Positions 61,478 to 64,000 of a stretch of 64,000 bases of DNA are shown here, piece after piece. The notes beneath the pieces were generated by a model. The model ran no database searches and was not told the DNA's origin. It was given only the letters and a program-made list of their open reading frames with translations. Made by a program: the position numbers and the translations under genes. Numbering within the stretch: the stretch's first letter is position 1; every line of letters starts with the position of its first letter. This stretch comes from Terriglobus sp. RCC_193 (GTDB lineage Bacteria > Acidobacteriota > Terriglobia > Terriglobales > Acidobacteriaceae), in NCBI RefSeq assembly GCF_041355105.1, contig NZ_JBFUPK010000002.1:310001-374000 (forward strand), in the 5' to 3' direction.

Positions 61478-63006
61478 CACTTTTCAGCGGTCACAAACCG
61501 CATGAACGCGCTGGCATGGTTCTGATGGACCTCAGTGAAGCTGCTGCCGCAATGAAGCCGAAGGTTACGGCGGAGGCAGTGTCGCCGGAAATACTGATGC
61601 AGGGAAACACTGACGGTGTCCCGGGTTCAGGTTTCCGCCGCATCACCAGCCGCCAGAGCAAACGCGACCTGACGCCGATGATGCAGGACCGGATGCAGCA
61701 GGTCTGCTACTACCTCTCGGTTGCAACACCGTGGGGCAAGCGCATCGTTGAGATCATCACCGGCTACACGGTCGGCAAGGGTTTCCGCGTCGTTGCCACT
61801 GACCCCGATGTGCAGGCCGTGATCGACCGCTTCTGGGACGATCCGGTCAACGCCATGGATAAGCGCATCGGTGAGTGGTGCGACGAGCAGACGAGGCTTG
61901 GTGAGGTCTGCAATGTCGCCAGCGTGAATCCGGTCAACGGCACCGTGCGCCTTGGCTATATCGACCCGCAGGGTATCGAGCGTATCCAGTTCGGTGTTCT
62001 GGACACTGTCGATGGCGGCGAAGCAATCGCTATTCCTACTGGCGTCCAGCTCAAGCGCCTGATGGGCGAAGCGCAGCCGCGCGTGCTGAACCTTGTCCGC
62101 ACGGATGATGATCCCTACTCGGAGACCTTTGGCCATCTGAAGGGAAACTGCTTCTATTTTCCGATTAACAAGGCATCTGGCGGAAGCCGTGGCATCTCCG
62201 AGTTGTTTTCTCTCGCGGACTGGATCGACGTGTTCGACCAGATGATCTTTGACTTCGCGGACAAGGTTCGTTTCCTTAACCAATACATCTGGCATTACAC
62301 CGTCGAAGGCGGTACGGATAAGCAGGTTGCAGCACTGCGTGAATCTGTCCTGAATAACCCGCCACGGCAGGGCGAGGCTCTCTTCACCAACGACCGCGTT
62401 ACGGTCGAAGCGAAGACGCCCGATCTGCAGGGTGCGGATATGGCCGATAGCTCTGAGGTGGTGAAGAAGTATGGCCAAGGTGGCGCTGGCCTGCCGGATT
62501 GGTTCTTCGGTGATTCCGGTTCCGGCAATCGCTCGACTGCTGATGAGATGAATGGCCCCACCGGAAAGAAGGTTGGGCAACGGCAGGAGAACCTTGTCCA
62601 CTCGCTCACGCAGGTGATTGCCTTCGTGATCGACTGCGCGGTGATCGCAGGCGTCCTGGGTGACGCGGTAGATCGGTCCTTCACGATAGAAGTTCCCAAC
62701 GTTGCAGTGCGCGATCTCACCAATGGCGCGACCACACTCAGCAGCGTGACCACATCGCTTACGGTTGCGGAGGACCGCGGCTGGATTCGCAGCGAGACTG
62801 CGGCGCGTTCGTTCTGCGTGGTGCTTGCCGAGGTCGGCGTTGAGATCGACGATCCGCTGAAGGAGTACCAGCTCGCACAGGCGGAGTTGCAGGATAAGGC
62901 TCGTGAAAACCAGAACCTCATCCTTGACCAGGGCAAGCTGCAGGAGGCACTGACCGCGCTGCAGAAGCAGAACGCATTGCCCAGCCAGACGGGAGTTGAT
63001 GCGTAA
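61465..63006 (+). CDS. Portal protein of the Mu-like prophage
   Basis: A 513-residue portal ring subunit. GGAGGAG precedes the ATG; overlap with terminase is 13 bases. Helical features include RRITSRQSKRDLTPMMQDRM, SVATPWGKRIVEIITGYTVGKGF and the late GLPDWFFGDSGSGNRSTADEMNGPTGKKV with a stem-wing pattern. A C-terminal coiled coil (QLAQAELQDKARENQNLIL) follows. Family DUF935-like in context. Confidence 0.78.
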   Translation: MALLTLFSGHKPHERAGMVLMDLSEAAAAMKPKVTAEAVSPEILMQGNTDGVPGSGFRRITSRQSKRDLTPMMQDRMQQVCYYLSVATPWGKRIVEIITGYTVGKGFRVVATDPDVQAVIDRFWDDPVNAMDKRIGEWCDEQTRLGEVCNVASVNPVNGTVRLGYIDPQGIERIQFGVLDTVDGGEAIAIPTGVQLKRLMGEAQPRVLNLVRTDDDPYSETFGHLKGNCFYFPINKASGGSRGISELFSLADWIDVFDQMIFDFADKVRFLNQYIWHYTVEGGTDKQVAALRESVLNNPPRQGEALFTNDRVTVEAKTPDLQGADMADSSEVVKKYGQGGAGLPDWFFGDSGSGNRSTADEMNGPTGKKVGQRQENLVHSLTQVIAFVIDCAVIAGVLGDAVDRSFTIEVPNVAVRDLTNGATTLSSVTTSLTVAEDRGWIRSETAARSFCVVLAEVGVEIDDPLKEYQLAQAELQDKARENQNLILDQGKLQEALTALQKQNALPSQTGVDA

Positions 63007-63008
63007 CC

Positions 63009-63911
63009 ATGGCACTCTCCCGCAGCGGCGCATACACGCAGCAGATGGACAGCCTTACAGAGGCTGCAAAGCTGCTTGCGCCGGAAGCTCGTGCGGCGAT
63101 GGTTCCACTGCTGGAAGATGCCCATCGCCAGATCATGAAGGACCTTGCGCAGGTGACACCGGACAGCTACAGCGAATCGCGCCTGCGCCTGGTGAAACAA
63201 GGAATTGAGCAGACCCTTACGCAGCTTCGCAACGTGGCACAGAACACGGTGAACAGCCTGCAGACGGTGACGTATCGCGCGGCGGCCAATAGCGTTGACT
63301 CCGTCGTCTTCGCTGGCACCGGCAAGCAACTCATCCAGCCGGTGCTGGATACACGCGCCTTGAGTATTGTGCAGGGCTTCTCAGCGGATCTGATTGGTGG
63401 CGTGACCTCAGACGCTACGGCGAAGATTAACGCCGCGATTCAGCGCTCCTACCTTGGCAAGACCACTCTCTCTGATCTCTTCAACGTTGTTGGTCAGGCG
63501 CAAGGCAATGGCCAATTCAGCGGCCTGTTTGGAACGCTGGGAGCCAAGGCCGCAGACACGGCCATGAACGAAGTGATGCGCGTTGACTCGATGGCGAAGC
63601 AGGCACGTATCTCTGATCTGTCCACAAACATTGATGGCATCGGCAAGCAGTGGGTGCATCTGCCTATCGCACGCGTGCCGCGTGTGTCGCACATCCTTGC
63701 CGATCTACAGGTACGTAAGGCCGATGAGAGTTTCGAAGTCGGCGGAGAAGCGCTGATGTATCCGCGCGATCCGGCTGGCTCTGCGGCTAACACGATCTTC
63801 TGCCACTGCACCATGCGTCCACATGTCGCAGTGGATTTACTTCAACCCACTGACAGAGAACGCGACTTGTTGAAGAGTCTCGGCCTGTCAGTCACAACCA
63901 CAAGGAGCTAA
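63009..63911 (+). CDS. Minor head / head morphogenesis protein (Mu gpF / SPP1 gp7-like)
   Basis: A 300-residue helical protein. The late PRDPAGSAANTIFCHCTMRPHV is the diagnostic Cys-rich end of the phage minor head family; the long helical N-terminus (GAYTQQMDSLTEAAKLLAPEARAAM) is typical. The start is 3 bases after the portal stop. It helps assemble the head around the portal. Confidence 0.72.
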   Translation: MALSRSGAYTQQMDSLTEAAKLLAPEARAAMVPLLEDAHRQIMKDLAQVTPDSYSESRLRLVKQGIEQTLTQLRNVAQNTVNSLQTVTYRAAANSVDSVVFAGTGKQLIQPVLDTRALSIVQGFSADLIGGVTSDATAKINAAIQRSYLGKTTLSDLFNVVGQAQGNGQFSGLFGTLGAKAADTAMNEVMRVDSMAKQARISDLSTNIDGIGKQWVHLPIARVPRVSHILADLQVRKADESFEVGGEALMYPRDPAGSAANTIFCHCTMRPHVAVDLLQPTDRERDLLKSLGLSVTTTRS

Positions 63912-63916
63912 GAGCC

Positions 63917-64000
63917 ATGGCATCAACTCTTGCCGATCACTCGGCACCCAAGCATCTTCCAGGCAAGCTGCAGGCGGAATGGAAGAAGACCTACAAGGAA
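63917..64000 (+). CDS. ChaB-like phage protein (partial, runs past the edge)
   Basis: MASTLADHSAPKHLPGKLQAEWKKTYKE is the visible start. HLPGKLQAEWKKTYKE matches the N-terminal pattern of ChaB-like proteins. AAGGAG is upstream (63902-63907). Only 28 residues are visible. Confidence 0.5.
   Translation, partial: MASTLADHSAPKHLPGKLQAEWKKTYKE

Larger units (their letters stand above)
37860..64000. mobile_element. Mu-like transposable prophage (continues past the right edge)
   Basis: A divergent prophage. Leftward early genes run from about 53.6 kb to 38.2 kb and include a MuA-type DDE transposase and a MuB-type ATPase. Rightward genes from 53.7 kb include the repressor and lysis, packaging and head genes. 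The layout resembles BcepMu-type phages. The left boundary is inferred from the end of host-type repeats and the repeat array; the right end is outside the window. Confidence 0.85.

Noticed and set aside
61627-63033. A 468-codon minus-strand frame opposite the portal gene
   Set aside because: It is a shadow of the portal gene with no ribosome site and no domain.

Overview
The window is GC-rich bacterial chromosome with two phage-derived regions. A soil acidobacterium of the class Terriglobia (Terriglobus, Granulicella or Edaphobacter type) is the best guess. This rests on gene content only: a carboxypeptidase-regulatory-like outer-membrane protein, a DUF1684 lipoprotein, a stand-alone LigD polymerase next to an ATP-dependent ligase, and dispersed 'gcgaagctc...tcattctgagc' repeats. 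No rRNA, tRNA or CRISPR array was recognised.

Host block 1 (1-17.8 kb) holds ordinary chromosomal genes. They are NHEJ repair (ligase end, ligD), a GH97 glycosidase, an MltD-type transglycosylase, a lipoate-linked group (lpdA, lipB and an E2 acyltransferase with three lipoyl domains), a VapBC-type toxin-antitoxin pair inserted after lpdA, and a leftward purE-purK-Hsp70-DUF4239 operon.

Phage-like region 1 (18.0-36.2 kb) lies wholly on the minus strand between purE and mltG. It encodes a zinc-ribbon protein, a sigma-region-4-like regulator, a TerS-like protein, two signal-peptide-bearing fibre-like proteins, TerL, a HipA-like kinase with a DUF3037 partner, portal, head protease, a scaffold-like protein, major capsid, connector, three small or medium head-tail proteins, a 700-residue tail/adhesin protein and two short terminal proteins. 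I found no integrase, replication gene, tape measure or endolysin. Host-type repeats have accumulated inside it. It looks like a domesticated or gene-transfer-agent-like particle locus rather than a normal prophage.

Host block 2 is only mltG (36.5-37.6 kb) plus a repeat-rich spacer.

Phage-like region 2 (about 37.9 kb to beyond the right edge) is a Mu-like transposable prophage with a divergent, BcepMu-like layout. The leftward early operon runs from a small Cro/Ner-like protein through a CII-like protein, a MuA-type DDE transposase and a MuB-type ATPase. About twenty small translationally coupled genes follow, including a C5 cytosine methyltransferase and a GemA-like protein. The operon ends in a 1309-residue fibre-like protein with a signal peptide. 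The rightward side carries an S24-type repressor, a D12 adenine methylase, a lysis peptidase, holin-like membrane proteins, DUF3486, terminase, portal, a minor head protein and the start of a ChaB-like gene.

The most interesting observations are four. Exported, homologous fibre-like proteins occur in both phage-like regions. Region 1 may be a domesticated particle-forming locus. The vapBC promoter is covered by a twin palindrome and implies a leaderless antitoxin mRNA. A phased repeat array marks the presumed left end of the transposable prophage.
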